Shown: positions 1 through 6,001, counted from the stretch's first letter. The stretch is DNA of 64,000 nt from a virus (IMGVR_UViG_3300044730_001661:1-64000), one strand, 5' to 3'. The notes: a model not told the origin generated them from the sequence alone. Numbers and translations are program-made.

Positions 1-29
1 ATTGTACCACACGGCCCGCAGGTTGTCAA
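1..29 (-). promoter_or_regulatory. sigma-70-like promoter for a gene left of the window
   Basis: Read on the minus strand: TTGACA at 29-24, a 17-nt spacer, TACAAT at 6-1. Transcription would leave the window, so the gene it serves is not visible. Confidence 0.75.
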
Positions 30-63
30 CGGGGCTTGATTTCAAATAAATTTGAAAATAAAA

Positions 64-85
64 CAACCGCCCTTTCGGGCGGTTG
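64..85 (-). terminator. rho-independent terminator of the 107-373 gene
   Basis: Perfect 9-bp stem CAACCGCCC/GGGCGGTTG with a 4-nt loop; on the minus strand it is followed by a T-rich run. Confidence 0.85.
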
Positions 86-106
86 CTCCCTCCTCCCTGA
101 ACCCCC

Positions 107-373
107 TTACAGGGGCTTCAGTTCGATCTTGTACTTCGCCTCCAGAATTTCCTTCAGGGCGGCGAGAACCTTCTCGCGGTTCCCCTTCAACCCGTACTCT
201 TTCTTGGCGAGGGCGTAGCAGGAAACGCCACGGGTCAGGCGCATGGGGATTCCACGGGCTGCGGTGCTGATTTCGAACTTCAGACCTTGGTAGATCATGA
301 CCTCGCGGTAGGCGCAGATCTGTTCGGGGGTGTCGAGTGAGATGTCTCCGGTGTTGTTGTTGGGCTGTGCCAT
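107..373 (-). CDS. early protein of unknown function (MAQP family start), 88 aa
   Basis: No domain recognised. The start is the Met whose A lies seven bases past a -10 (TATCAT, 385-380), i.e. at predicted +1; a longer frame would run back through the promoter. It begins MAQPNNNTGD; the genes at 525-845 and 1585-1857 also begin MAQPxxNT although their bodies differ, so promoter and first codons seem to have been copied together. The C-terminal third is Lys/Glu/Leu-rich and probably helical. No Shine-Dalgarno is present. A strong terminator follows. Confidence 0.75.
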   Translation of the reverse strand: MAQPNNNTGDISLDTPEQICAYREVMIYQGLKFEISTAARGIPMRLTRGVSCYALAKKEYGLKGNREKVLAALKEILEAKYKIELKPL

Positions 374-379
374 GCGTGT

Positions 380-408
380 ATGATACCGCGTCAGCGGGTC
401 TATGTCAA
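380..408 (-). promoter_or_regulatory. leaderless promoter of the 107-373 gene
   Basis: TTGACA (408-403), 17-nt spacer, TATCAT (385-380), six bases, then ATG at 373. +1 coincides with the A of the start codon. Confidence 0.85.
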
Positions 409-427
409 ATGCCCCGCTCAAGGGCAT

Positions 428-456
428 TTGACAAATCATGAACCCCGTGGTACAAT
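428..456 (+). promoter_or_regulatory. orphan promoter facing the end of the 525-845 gene
   Basis: TTGACA (428-433), 17-nt spacer, TACAAT (451-456), followed by TGTCTCGGT like the upstream promoter of the tandem cassettes. No plus-strand gene follows; a hairpin at 499-518 lies about 40 nt downstream of predicted +1 (G463). A short RNA is the likely product. Confidence 0.65.
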
Positions 457-498
457 TGTCTCGGTTGACCAAGCCCCCGCAGGGTGAACAAAGAGAAA

Positions 499-518
499 CC
501 CCTGCCTTTCGGCAGGGG
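499..518 (-). terminator. terminator of the 525-845 gene
   Basis: Stem CCCCTGCC/GGCAGGGG with a 4-nt loop, followed on the minus strand by TTTCTCTTTG. Confidence 0.75.
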
Positions 519-524
519 CTCCCT

Positions 525-845
525 TCAGACCTTCACCAACCGCAGCCCCTCCAACGAGGCTTCCCGCAGTTCATCGTCCAACAGCAGAACCCATTCCCCG
601 TAGGGCATCGATGCGATTACGTACTCATCGAATCCCTCGTTGGAAGTCAGCGTGAGGCTGACCGTCGCCATCGCCTCGAACGCGTTCCGGGCGCCCTCAA
701 CGAGGTACTCGTTGCCGCCCTTGAACTTCCAGTACTGGGGGCACTCGCCGTTGCCGTCCCAGTTGTGCGCGCCGTAGTTCTCGCGCACCTGCGTGGTAAC
801 AACGAAGCGAAGGGTTTCAGACGTGTTGGTGGTGGGCTGTGCCAT
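525..845 (-). CDS. conserved hypothetical early protein, 106 aa
   Basis: The segment VQ/TQVRENYGAHNWDGNG, ECPQYWKFKGG (about residues 16-44) resembles a small family I remember from phages and bacteria with no assigned function. The rest looks like a compact alpha/beta domain (helix GARNAFEAMATV, then strands). It shares the MAQPxxNT N-terminus with two other early genes. The start is fixed by the -10 six bases upstream, which makes the message leaderless. It has a second promoter upstream on the minus strand. Confidence 0.8.
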   Translation of the reverse strand: MAQPTTNTSETLRFVVTTQVRENYGAHNWDGNGECPQYWKFKGGNEYLVEGARNAFEAMATVSLTLTSNEGFDEYVIASMPYGEWVLLLDDELREASLEGLRLVKV

Positions 846-851
846 GCGCGT

Positions 852-962
852 ATGATATCACGGGCGCGGTCGGTTGTCAATTACTCTCGCGCATACGCGC
901 ACGACAAAGTAAATAATTTATTCCACCGAGACTATTCTACCACCAGGTTCCTGGTATGTCAA
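852..962 (-). promoter_or_regulatory. tandem promoter cassette (minus-strand copy)
   Basis: Downstream promoter: TTGACA 880-875, 17-nt spacer, TATCAT 857-852, ATG six bases later at 845. Upstream promoter: TTGACA 962-957, 17-nt spacer, TAGAAT 939-934, followed by the box CTCGGTGGAATAATTTATTT. The two -35 boxes are 82 bp apart. Confidence 0.85.
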
Positions 963-991
963 ACGAGTTATCGGTCGCATCACCGGGGTAC

Positions 992-1020
992 TTGACAGCC
1001 ATCGACCGCCATGCTATCAT
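992..1020 (+). promoter_or_regulatory. leaderless promoter of the 1027-1416 gene
   Basis: TTGACA 992-997, 17-nt spacer, TATCAT 1015-1020, six bases, ATG at 1027. It starts about 30 bp from the minus-strand cassette, so the two are divergent. Confidence 0.85.
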
Positions 1021-1026
1021 TAGGGC

Positions 1027-1416
1027 ATGAGCACCACCTACCACAGCCCCATCGACATCGTCCTCTCGCCCTCCCGCGTCATCGACCGCCTCCGCAGCGC
1101 GGAGCGCAACCTGACCATCGGCAACTGCACCATCGCCAACCGCAGCAACTACACCCGCGTCACCTACAAGTTTCAGAGCGGCGCGGCGTTCATCGCCCCC
1201 GTTGGCTGCTACTCTGTCCGCGCCCACGCGCTGACCCGGCAGGGTGCGCTGATGGTGTTCCGGGGGCTTGACGAGGGAAGCGTCCGCATGGCGCTTTCCC
1301 CCGCCGAACTGCGTTCGATGGCGTACATGATGCTCGCTACCGCGAACTGGATCGACAGCCGGGATGACCAGTTCGACCAGTCGCGCCGCAAGCCCGGAGC
1401 GAACGCCTACGGCTGA
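1027..1416 (+). CDS. early protein of unknown function, 129 aa
   Basis: No domain recognised. It begins MSTTYHSPID; ATG-AGC-ACC is the commonest opening in this arm. The centre (residues 30-70) alternates hydrophobic and polar residues as in beta strands; residues 90-115 (LSPAELRSMAYMMLATANWI) look like a helix; the tail is polar and basic. The codons are GC-rich, typical of this arm. Leaderless, monocistronic, with a 12-bp stem terminator just downstream. Confidence 0.75.
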   Translation: MSTTYHSPIDIVLSPSRVIDRLRSAERNLTIGNCTIANRSNYTRVTYKFQSGAAFIAPVGCYSVRAHALTRQGALMVFRGLDEGSVRMALSPAELRSMAYMMLATANWIDSRDDQFDQSRRKPGANAYG

Positions 1417-1433
1417 ACCCACTCGCAACCCAC

Positions 1434-1460
1434 GCCCCCCGGTGCGTTGCACCGGGGGGC
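1434..1460 (+). terminator. GC-rich hairpin terminator after 1416
   Basis: Perfect 12-bp stem GCCCCCCGGTGC/GCACCGGGGGGC with a 3-nt loop; no clear T-run follows. Confidence 0.6.
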
Positions 1461-1474
1461 TATCGCGTTGGGGC

Positions 1475-1578
1475 TTGACATATCAAAGCCTCCATGATAC
1501 AATTGCCTCGGTGGAATAATTTATTTCGGCTCCCTTATCGTTGGGGTACTTGACATACATCGGCTCCTCGCGTACAAT
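1475..1578 (+). promoter_or_regulatory. tandem promoter cassette for the 1585-1857 gene
   Basis: Upstream promoter TTGACA 1475-1480 / TACAAT 1498-1503, followed by the box CTCGGTGGAATAATTTATTT. Downstream promoter TTGACA 1550-1555 / TACAAT 1573-1578, then six bases to ATG. The -35 boxes are 75 bp apart. Confidence 0.9.
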
Positions 1579-1584
1579 ACGCGT

Positions 1585-1857
1585 ATGGCACAGCCCATCA
1601 ACAACACCGCGTCCGACCTCTCCCGCACCCTCCGCGCCCGCCTCGCCGCGGGAACCGTCTGCTTCACCTTCACCAAGATCGACGGCACGACCCGCCCCGC
1701 GTCCGGCACGACCTGCCTCTCGCTCATCCCCGATGCGTTCCGCCCGAAGGCGTCCGGTAAGCGCACGCCCGACAACCTCGTCACCTACTTCGACCTCGAC
1801 CGGATGGCATGGAGGTCGTGCAGGGGGGATCTGATCGTCAGCATCGACCCGGACTGA
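1585..1857 (+). CDS. DUF2693-like SH3 beta-barrel protein, 90 aa
   Basis: Residues 20-88 follow a pattern I associate with the DUF2693/SH3 beta-barrel family: a strand VCFTFTKIDGT, a Gly-Thr turn, LIPDAFRPK, then YFDLDRMAWRSCR. Members are small proteins of phages and Bacteroidetes elements with no known reaction. It begins MAQPINNT like two other early genes. Leaderless, with the start fixed by the promoter. The family call is from memory of the motif order. Confidence 0.7.
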   Translation: MAQPINNTASDLSRTLRARLAAGTVCFTFTKIDGTTRPASGTTCLSLIPDAFRPKASGKRTPDNLVTYFDLDRMAWRSCRGDLIVSIDPD

Positions 1858-1878
1858 CGCAAACTCAAACCCCCCGAC

Positions 1879-1903
1879 AACGCCCCGCCCCGTGCGGGGC
1901 GTT
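1879..1903 (+). terminator. terminator after 1857
   Basis: Stem AACGCCCCGC/GCGGGGCGTT with a 5-nt loop, then GTTATTTGC. Confidence 0.75.
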
Positions 1904-1946
1904 GTTATTTGCACCGGGACGGGATGGGGCAAAGCGCACCGAGGAT

Positions 1947-1975
1947 ATTGTATCACGGGAATGATTCTTTGTCTA
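1947..1975 (-). promoter_or_regulatory. orphan minus-strand promoter
   Basis: TAGACA 1975-1970, 17-nt spacer, TACAAT 1952-1947, then ATCCTCGGTGCGC. It fires back into the terminator of the 1585-1857 gene; no gene follows on this strand, so the product would be a short RNA of about 60 nt. Confidence 0.6.
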
Positions 1976-2000
1976 CCCCACCTTCCTACCGCCGGGGCTC

Positions 2001-2029
2001 TTGACATACCGCCGGAGGCACGGTATCAT
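2001..2029 (+). promoter_or_regulatory. promoter of the 2072-2314 gene
   Basis: TTGACA 2001-2006, 17-nt spacer, TATCAT 2024-2029. At the usual +1 the triplet is ATC rather than ATG; a short leader with hairpin GCCCC/GGGGC and AGGAG (2060-2064) leads to ATG at 2072. Confidence 0.8.
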
Positions 2030-2071
2030 ACAGGCATCAACCAAATGCCCCGCAGGGGCAGGAGCACCACC

Positions 2072-2314
2072 ATGACGAAGGGTACTGCCAAGCAACTGAC
2101 TGACATTCTCACCCGCATGAGCGCCGACATTCAGGCGAACACGCAGGTGCGCGGCGACCTGACCGAAGTCGTTCGGATGGATGTGGAGCCCTTGGAGTGG
2201 GCTATCATGCGGATGCAGCAGATCATCGAAGCGGCATCAGAGACTCCCGAAGAGCGCGAAGAGCGTAAGGCGCGGGAAGACTTGGGTGAGGAAGCCCTCT
2301 ACAGAGGGTGGTGA
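2072..2314 (+). CDS. small helical early protein, 80 aa
   Basis: No family recognised. Almost entirely helical by composition; an acidic and basic C-terminal stretch (ETPEEREERKAREDLGEE, residues 57-74) suggests a coiled coil. One of two early genes with a 36-nt structured leader and a Shine-Dalgarno (AGGAG, 7 nt from ATG) instead of a leaderless start. The alternative ATG at 2045 would have to read through the hairpin and is not favoured. Confidence 0.7.
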   Translation: MTKGTAKQLTDILTRMSADIQANTQVRGDLTEVVRMDVEPLEWAIMRMQQIIEAASETPEEREERKAREDLGEEALYRGW

Positions 2315-2332
2315 ATCACCAACAGACTCAAA

Positions 2333-2358
2333 CAACCCGCCCCTCCGGGGGCGGGTTG
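2333..2358 (+). terminator. terminator after 2314
   Basis: Stem CAACCCGCCCC/GGGGCGGGTTG, then TTTCATT. Confidence 0.85.
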
Positions 2359-2368
2359 TTTCATTGGC

Positions 2369-2473
2369 TTGACAACCAATCGATACCGTGATACAATTGT
2401 CTCGGTGGAATAATTTATTTACGCCCCCCGTATCGTTGGGGTACTTGACATAGAATCGGTAATCGATTACAAT
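2369..2473 (+). promoter_or_regulatory. tandem promoter cassette for the 2480-2839 gene
   Basis: Upstream TTGACA 2369-2374 / TACAAT 2392-2397 plus the CTCGGTGGAATAATTTATTT box; downstream TTGACA 2445-2450 / TACAAT 2468-2473, six bases, ATG. The -35 boxes are 76 bp apart. Confidence 0.9.
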
Positions 2474-2479
2474 ACACGC

Positions 2480-2839
2480 ATGAGCACCACCAACACCGTT
2501 TCCACCTCCTCGTCCGTCCTCGCCGCCAATACGGTCAACGGCTTCGCCAATGAAGCGGCGGTCATCCACGACCAAATGGTGTATGCCGTGTACATGATGA
2601 AGTTCTGCGCCAAAGAGATCCGGATTGCTGCTAACCTGCAGAAGCAAGCGTTCGAGACTCGCAACGACAACCCCGGAGCCGCGCTGCACTTGATGAACTA
2701 CTACGCGGATCGGATTGAGTACTGGGCGGCGGCTGCAGAGCAGTATTCCCAGGACCATGAACGGTTCATGGAACAACTCAAGCGGGAGACGGACGGAATG
2801 CACAAGACCGTTTTCTATGCCGGGTATCCACGGCAATAA
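2480..2839 (+). CDS. helical early protein of unknown function, 119 aa
   Basis: It opens MSTTNTVSTSSS (Ser/Thr-rich, likely disordered) and then appears all-helical: residues 22-110 are rich in Ala, Met, Gln and charged residues with no Gly/Pro breaks except one PGAA turn. No domain recognised. Leaderless start. It lies 10 bp before the promoter of the next gene, with no terminator between. Confidence 0.7.
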   Translation: MSTTNTVSTSSSVLAANTVNGFANEAAVIHDQMVYAVYMMKFCAKEIRIAANLQKQAFETRNDNPGAALHLMNYYADRIEYWAAAAEQYSQDHERFMEQLKRETDGMHKTVFYAGYPRQ

Positions 2840-2849
2840 GCGTGGGTAC

Positions 2850-2878
2850 TTGACAAACCCGAACCAACAAGGTACAAT
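2850..2878 (+). promoter_or_regulatory. leaderless promoter of the 2885-3079 gene
   Basis: TTGACA 2850-2855, 17-nt spacer, TACAAT 2873-2878, six bases, ATG. Confidence 0.85.
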
Positions 2879-2884
2879 ACGCCC

Positions 2885-3079
2885 ATGAGCACTTTCTTCA
2901 ACATCCTCCGCACCGCCCTCTTCCTCAACACTCTCGCCGCCGTGATCCTCGCAGGTACTGCCGCCTACAGCGGCGACCTCCTCCGCGCATCAGTCGCGCT
3001 AATCGCCGGGGTCATGTCCTTCGGGCTCTGGCAGTTCTACCTGCTGATGCACCGCAAGTACGAGCGCGGTACAATCTAA
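2885..3079 (+). CDS. small two-TM membrane protein, 64 aa
   Basis: Two hydrophobic segments (about residues 9-25 and 33-54) joined by a short polar loop YSGDLLRAS, ending in a basic tail (HRKYERG). By the positive-inside rule both ends would be cytoplasmic. No family recognised; an early inner-membrane protein, possibly acting on host physiology (inference). Leaderless; terminator downstream. Confidence 0.75.
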   Translation: MSTFFNILRTALFLNTLAAVILAGTAAYSGDLLRASVALIAGVMSFGLWQFYLLMHRKYERGTI

Positions 3080-3096
3080 CTGGGTGGTGCCAGTCA

Positions 3097-3123
3097 CCCC
3101 CGCCGCGACCGTCGCGGCGGGGG
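3097..3123 (+). terminator. GC-rich palindromic terminator after 3079
   Basis: Two 13-nt arms CCCCCGCCGCGAC/GTCGCGGCGGGGG separated by one base, followed by TTCTTCG. Confidence 0.7.
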
Positions 3124-3141
3124 TTCTTCGTTATGGGGCGC

Positions 3142-3245
3142 TTGACATACGGGGAACCGTATGGTACAATTGCCTCGGTGGAATAATTTATTTACGCTTT
3201 CGTATCGTTGGGGTACTTGACATAGATCAACGCACCGGGTACAAT
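3142..3245 (+). promoter_or_regulatory. tandem promoter cassette for the 3252-3518 gene
   Basis: Upstream TTGACA 3142-3147 / TACAAT 3165-3170 with the CTCGGTGGAATAATTTATTT box; downstream TTGACA 3217-3222 / TACAAT 3240-3245, six bases, ATG. Spacing between -35 boxes 75 bp. Confidence 0.9.
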
Positions 3246-3251
3246 ACGCGC

Positions 3252-3518
3252 ATGAGCACCCTCTCCCGTTCCAACTACATCATTCCCCCCAACGCCTCCG
3301 CTTCGGCTTTAGACCTCATGGTGCTGCAGGCCCGCGTCGAACGGCTGACCGACTCCGTCAAGGACGTGTTCAGGCACGTCCACCGGGTGGATACGAAGCA
3401 CGACGGATGCCGTGAGGCGAACATTGAGATTCTGAACAATCTTATCCTCCGCGCCCTCGCTGACGTGCAGGGGATTCACGCTTGGAACCAGGATGTGGCA
3501 CGGCGTTCGAGCACTTGA
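3252..3518 (+). CDS. small helical early protein, 88 aa
   Basis: It opens MSTLSRSNYI. From residue 18 on it is predicted helical (LDLMVLQARVERLTDSVKD, then ANIEILNNLILRALADVQG) and could form a two-helix coiled coil. No family recognised. Leaderless. Its stop codon overlaps the -35 of the next promoter (TTGACA at 3515), a compact arrangement seen again at 4469. Confidence 0.7.
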   Translation: MSTLSRSNYIIPPNASASALDLMVLQARVERLTDSVKDVFRHVHRVDTKHDGCREANIEILNNLILRALADVQGIHAWNQDVARRSST

Positions 3519-3543
3519 CATAGCCGCCCCGCCGTGATACCAT
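3515..3543 (+). promoter_or_regulatory. promoter of the 3591-3803 gene
   Basis: TTGACA 3515-3520, 17-nt spacer, TACCAT 3538-3543, six bases, then ATC where other genes have ATG. Transcription would give a 41-nt leader with hairpin GCCCC/GGGGC. Confidence 0.8.
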
Positions 3544-3590
3544 ACACGCATCACCCGAACGCCCCACAGGGGCAGAAAGCACCACCCGCC

Positions 3591-3803
3591 ATGTGCAAGC
3601 CGAACACGAACACCGCCGCCGCCGAAGAGAGCCCGCTCTGCGAAGCCTGCCTCGCGGCGGTCGTTGATCGCCCCGGAGTCCTCTGCGGCTCCTGCGAGGA
3701 GGAGGTCAACGCCTACTACGATGACCGTGCCGACCGGGAGATGAGCATCGACCACGGGATCGATGAGGACATCGATGTGTCGTGGTACTACGGAGGGGAC
3801 TGA
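3591..3803 (+). CDS. small CxxC zinc-ribbon-like acidic protein, 70 aa
   Basis: Two knuckles, CEAC (residues 17-20) and CGSC (32-35), could bind one zinc; the rest is strongly acidic (DDRADREMSIDHGIDEDID) and could act as a decoy or protein-binding tail. No family recognised. It is the second gene with a structured leader, homologous in layout to that of 2072-2314, but the leader has only a weak Shine-Dalgarno (AGAAAG, far from ATG). Terminator at 3831. Confidence 0.7.
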   Translation: MCKPNTNTAAAEESPLCEACLAAVVDRPGVLCGSCEEEVNAYYDDRADREMSIDHGIDEDIDVSWYYGGD

Positions 3804-3830
3804 CAACCCTCCCCACGGCGACGGACACGA

Positions 3831-3848
3831 CCCCTGCTAACGCGGGGG
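3831..3848 (+). terminator. terminator after 3803
   Basis: Stem CCCCTGC/GCGGGGG with a 4-nt loop, followed by TTATTTTAG. Confidence 0.75.
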
Positions 3849-3890
3849 TTATTTTAGATAGTAGTGCGCCCAAGAAGGCGCACCGAGACT

Positions 3891-3919
3891 AGTGTACCGT
3901 GGGTTGAATTGTTTGTCAA
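3891..3919 (-). promoter_or_regulatory. orphan minus-strand promoter
   Basis: TTGACA 3919-3914, 17-nt spacer, TACACT 3896-3891, then AGTCTCGGTGCGCC. The predicted RNA opens with hairpin GTGCGCC/GGGCGCAC and runs into the 3831-3848 hairpin; no gene follows on this strand. Confidence 0.6.
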
Positions 3920-3934
3920 ATAGTTTGGATGGGG

Positions 3935-3963
3935 TTGACATAGGATGGGGTTGCGGTTACAAT
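3935..3963 (+). promoter_or_regulatory. leaderless promoter of the 3970-4218 gene
   Basis: TTGACA 3935-3940, 17-nt spacer, TACAAT 3958-3963, six bases, ATG. Confidence 0.85.
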
Positions 3964-3969
3964 ATGCGT

Positions 3970-4218
3970 ATGAGCACCATCGCCCCTATCAAGCGCAAGA
4001 CCACCCGCGTCGAACTCAACGATGCCGAACTGAACATCATTCAGTCCGCACTCTTCGATGGCTTGGTTCGTCTGATGCAGGATTCCAAGTCGTTCGACAT
4101 AACGAATCCCGATGATGACGATTTCCTGATGGAGAGCAAGATGGAGGCGCACACCATCAAGGTTCTTCAGGATAAGTTGAAGTTTGCCCTGAAGCAGATC
4201 GAACTTGACGGGGCTTGA
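3970..4218 (+). CDS. small early protein of unknown function, 82 aa
   Basis: It opens MSTIAPIKRK, a basic start, then a probable two-helix body: VELNDAELNIIQSALFDGLVRLMQ and MESKMEAHTIKVLQDKLKFALKQIE, separated by an acidic loop (NPDDDDF). No family recognised. Leaderless. The stop codon overlaps the -35 of the next cassette. Confidence 0.7.
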   Translation: MSTIAPIKRKTTRVELNDAELNIIQSALFDGLVRLMQDSKSFDITNPDDDDFLMESKMEAHTIKVLQDKLKFALKQIELDGA

Positions 4219-4316
4219 CAGCCCTTTGATGATATGTTACAATTGCCCCGGTGAAATAATTTATTTAAAGTTCTCACCGCTAGGCATTTGACATACGGCG
4301 ACCCTCGTAGTATCAT
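4215..4316 (+). promoter_or_regulatory. tandem promoter cassette for the 4323-4472 gene
   Basis: Upstream TTGACA 4215-4220 / TACAAT 4238-4243 with a variant box (CCCCGGTGAAATAATTTATT); downstream TTGACA 4288-4293 / TATCAT 4311-4316, six bases, ATG. Spacing 73 bp. Confidence 0.85.
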
Positions 4317-4322
4317 TCGGGC

Positions 4323-4472
4323 ATGTACAGCACCGTCTACCGCCCCGCCCGTTTCGTCCACGAAGCCCTTCGCGGAGGGATCCGCCTCCGTCCCAAGACT
4401 TGGGGCAAGAAGTCCCGCGACCCCCGCGCCGCCCGCCGCGCCGCGAAGCGTGACCTGATCCGTGGCACTTGA
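4323..4472 (+). CDS. very basic 49-aa peptide
   Basis: It begins MYSTVYRPARFVHEAL and is very rich in Arg and Lys, especially after residue 24 (KTWGKKSRDPRAARRAAKR). Such a composition suggests nucleic-acid or ribosome binding. Support comes from the exact promoter geometry (ATG six bases past the -10), a full tandem cassette upstream, and a stop codon shared with the next promoter's TTGACA, as at other genes here. Confidence 0.7.
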   Translation: MYSTVYRPARFVHEALRGGIRLRPKTWGKKSRDPRAARRAAKRDLIRGT

Positions 4473-4497
4473 CAGCCCCGAACCCGAAAGGTACAAT
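4469..4497 (+). promoter_or_regulatory. leaderless promoter of the 4504-4764 gene
   Basis: TTGACA 4469-4474 (shares bases with the previous stop codon), 17-nt spacer, TACAAT 4492-4497, six bases, ATG. Confidence 0.85.
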
Positions 4498-4503
4498 TCA
4501 GCC

Positions 4504-4764
4504 ATGAAGCGCACCACCAAGTTCGAACTAAACGCCGCCGTCCGTGTTCTCAACCAGTTGGTTGGAGCCAACCCAGTCGCCCACCAGCCCGGAACCTATG
4601 TCCTCGCCGGAGCCTACGGCGGATGGCAGTTGCAGCGGATTCAGCCGCTCGGAGGGTACGAGGCGGTCACCACGGGCTACCGCAGCAAGCGGGAACTGCT
4701 CGACCTGATTCACGCCTACCGCGCCGGACTCCGGGAGGGCATGGGTATGCCCCTCACGAACTAA
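4504..4764 (+). CDS. small early protein of unknown function, 86 aa
   Basis: A short basic N-terminal helix (MKRTTKFELNAAVRVLNQLVG), a Gly/Tyr-rich beta-like centre (GTYVLAGAYGGWQLQRIQ) and a C-terminal helix (SKRELLDLIHAYRAGLREG) suggest a compact alpha-beta fold. No family recognised. Leaderless; terminator at 4813. Confidence 0.7.
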   Translation: MKRTTKFELNAAVRVLNQLVGANPVAHQPGTYVLAGAYGGWQLQRIQPLGGYEAVTTGYRSKRELLDLIHAYRAGLREGMGMPLTN

Positions 4765-4812
4765 CCAATAACCCCCAGCCGAAGAGGAGTCCGCAGTTAT
4801 GCGGCGATCCCT

Positions 4813-4831
4813 GCCCCGATTCGTTCGGGGC
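4813..4831 (+). terminator. hairpin after 4764
   Basis: Stem GCCCCGA/TCGGGGC with a 5-nt loop; no T-run, so termination is less certain. Confidence 0.5.
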
Positions 4832-4849
4832 TAGGCTGTTTATGGGAAC

Positions 4850-4952
4850 TTGACATATGCCAGATCCCATGATACAATTGCCTCGGTGGAATAATTTATT
4901 TAAAGTTCTAATCGCTAGGGTACTTGACATAGAATCGACCATCGGTTACAAT
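4850..4952 (+). promoter_or_regulatory. tandem promoter cassette for the 4959-5216 gene
   Basis: Upstream TTGACA 4850-4855 / TACAAT 4873-4878 with the CTCGGTGGAATAATTTATTT box; downstream TTGACA 4924-4929 / TACAAT 4947-4952, six bases, ATG. Spacing 74 bp. Confidence 0.9.
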
Positions 4953-4958
4953 ACGCGC

Positions 4959-5216
4959 ATGACACCTCTGATCACCACCACCACCACCGACTCCCCGACC
5001 GTCAAGATCGTCTGCTCCTTTCAGGATCCCGGACAGCGGTACGCGTACCTCTACGGTCGCCTCTGCGGGATGATGATGATGGTGGAGCAGGTCTGCCGTC
5101 AGCACAACAACACCGGGACGAAGATCGACCCGGATGTGTTCACCAACGCGATCAAGGACTACCGCGAACTGGACGAAGCCCTCTTCATCGCCATCGACCG
5201 CCGCATCAAAGCCTAA
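4959..5216 (+). CDS. small early protein of unknown function, 85 aa
   Basis: Thr-rich disordered N-terminus (MTPLITTTTTDSPT), then a Met-rich helix (LYGRLCGMMMMVEQVCRQ) and a C-terminal helix (AIKDYRELDEALFIAIDRR). No family recognised. Leaderless; followed by a GC-rich terminator. Confidence 0.7.
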   Translation: MTPLITTTTTDSPTVKIVCSFQDPGQRYAYLYGRLCGMMMMVEQVCRQHNNTGTKIDPDVFTNAIKDYRELDEALFIAIDRRIKA

Positions 5217-5232
5217 AGGTTGTGCTCCAACC

Positions 5233-5257
5233 GGGAGGGGGATCGTTTCCCCCTCCC
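5233..5257 (+). terminator. terminator after 5216
   Basis: Stem GGGAGGGGG/CCCCCTCCC with a 7-nt loop. Confidence 0.65.
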
Positions 5258-5272
5258 AACCGTACAAGTGAC

Positions 5273-5301
5273 TTGACAGCCCCGAACCCCGAAGGTACAA
5301 T
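5273..5301 (+). promoter_or_regulatory. leaderless promoter of the 5308-5682 gene
   Basis: TTGACA 5273-5278, 17-nt spacer, TACAAT 5296-5301, six bases, ATG. Confidence 0.85.
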
Positions 5302-5307
5302 ACGCCC

Positions 5308-5682
5308 ATGAAGAACACCCCGAACCGCCTCACCGAAGTCACCGAACTCGTCGCCGCCCTCGCCTCCTGCGGCAAGCAGATTGACCGCATCCGTTTCGAT
5401 GACGAGGAGATCAACGCCACCCTCGCCATGTGCGAGATCGCCATCTCCTTCCCGCCGTCTTGGTTCACGAAGGAGGAGGCGGCTCTCGTCCTCGCCATCG
5501 TGGAGGTGCTGTACGGCGACAGCAAGAAGTTCATCGACATGATCCACAGCGAGAACCTGTCGTTCTACGCGAAGGCAGCGGAGACTGCGCTGCGGGAAGC
5601 GAACCGCCCGGTCGCCCCGCTGAAGCAGATCGTGGAACGAGCATACGCGGCACACATTGCGAAGTTCGGCGCGGTGTGCTGA
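5308..5682 (+). CDS. helical early protein of unknown function, 124 aa
   Basis: All-helical by composition: LTEVTELVAALASCG, ATLAMCEIAIS, FTKEEAALVLAIVEVLYGD, FYAKAAETALREAN. The pattern of several 15-20 residue amphipathic helices recurs in the genes at 6642 and 6884 (DNPNWYEES / KRPDWYCDP followed by long helices), so these may be distant relatives. No known family. Leaderless. Confidence 0.7.
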   Translation: MKNTPNRLTEVTELVAALASCGKQIDRIRFDDEEINATLAMCEIAISFPPSWFTKEEAALVLAIVEVLYGDSKKFIDMIHSENLSFYAKAAETALREANRPVAPLKQIVERAYAAHIAKFGAVC

Positions 5683-5836
5683 AGTCCCATAGGGCATGGG
5701 ACGCCCTCCCTGCCCCCGCAAGGGAGCAGGGAGGAAGGATAAACAACACGGGACGCCCTTGCTAGCGTGGCGTGTCTTAACGGAAGCACATTGCAATGGG
5801 CTTCTGCAATGGAGGATGCCGTGCCTCCTAAACCTC
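5683..5836 (+). other. non-coding stretch with hairpins
   Basis: No credible frame. It contains hairpin GTCCCAT/ATGGGAC just after the stop codon and a longer one CCTCCCTGC/GCAGGGAGG near 5704-5734. It may be the 3' end of the 5308 message or a small RNA; I cannot assign it. Confidence 0.4.
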
Positions 5837-5863
5837 TGACCCGTTCCTCTTTAGGGCGGGTCA
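5837..5863 (+). terminator. terminator upstream of element E1
   Basis: Arms TGACCCG/CGGGTCA, then TGTTCTTTG. Confidence 0.7.
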
Positions 5864-5871
5864 TGTTCTTT

Positions 5872-5975
5872 GACTACTATCAGCGTCCCCTCGGGGACGC
5901 TGATTAATTTTGTTGGACAGGAAGTAATTTAAGGACTTTATTTTAATCAATTTGCATAGCAAATTGATAGTAGTC
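5872..5975. repeat. cruciform-type element E1 (104 bp)
   Basis: Outer inverted repeats GACTACTATCA (5872-5882) and TGATAGTAGTC (5965-5975) enclose two further hairpins: 5879-5904 (12-bp stem on a 2-nt loop) and 5946-5968 (ATCAATTTG/CAAATTGAT), with TTGGACAGGA between. It lies between a terminator and a tandem promoter. The right inner hairpin differs from E2-E4; the outer repeats are the same. Confidence 0.85.
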
Positions 5976-6001
5976 CGCCCACACACCCGTGTGCAGCCCA
6001 G

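Noticed and set aside
438-995. 185-residue plus-strand frame
   Set aside because: It runs antisense through the well-supported 525-845 gene and both of its promoters.
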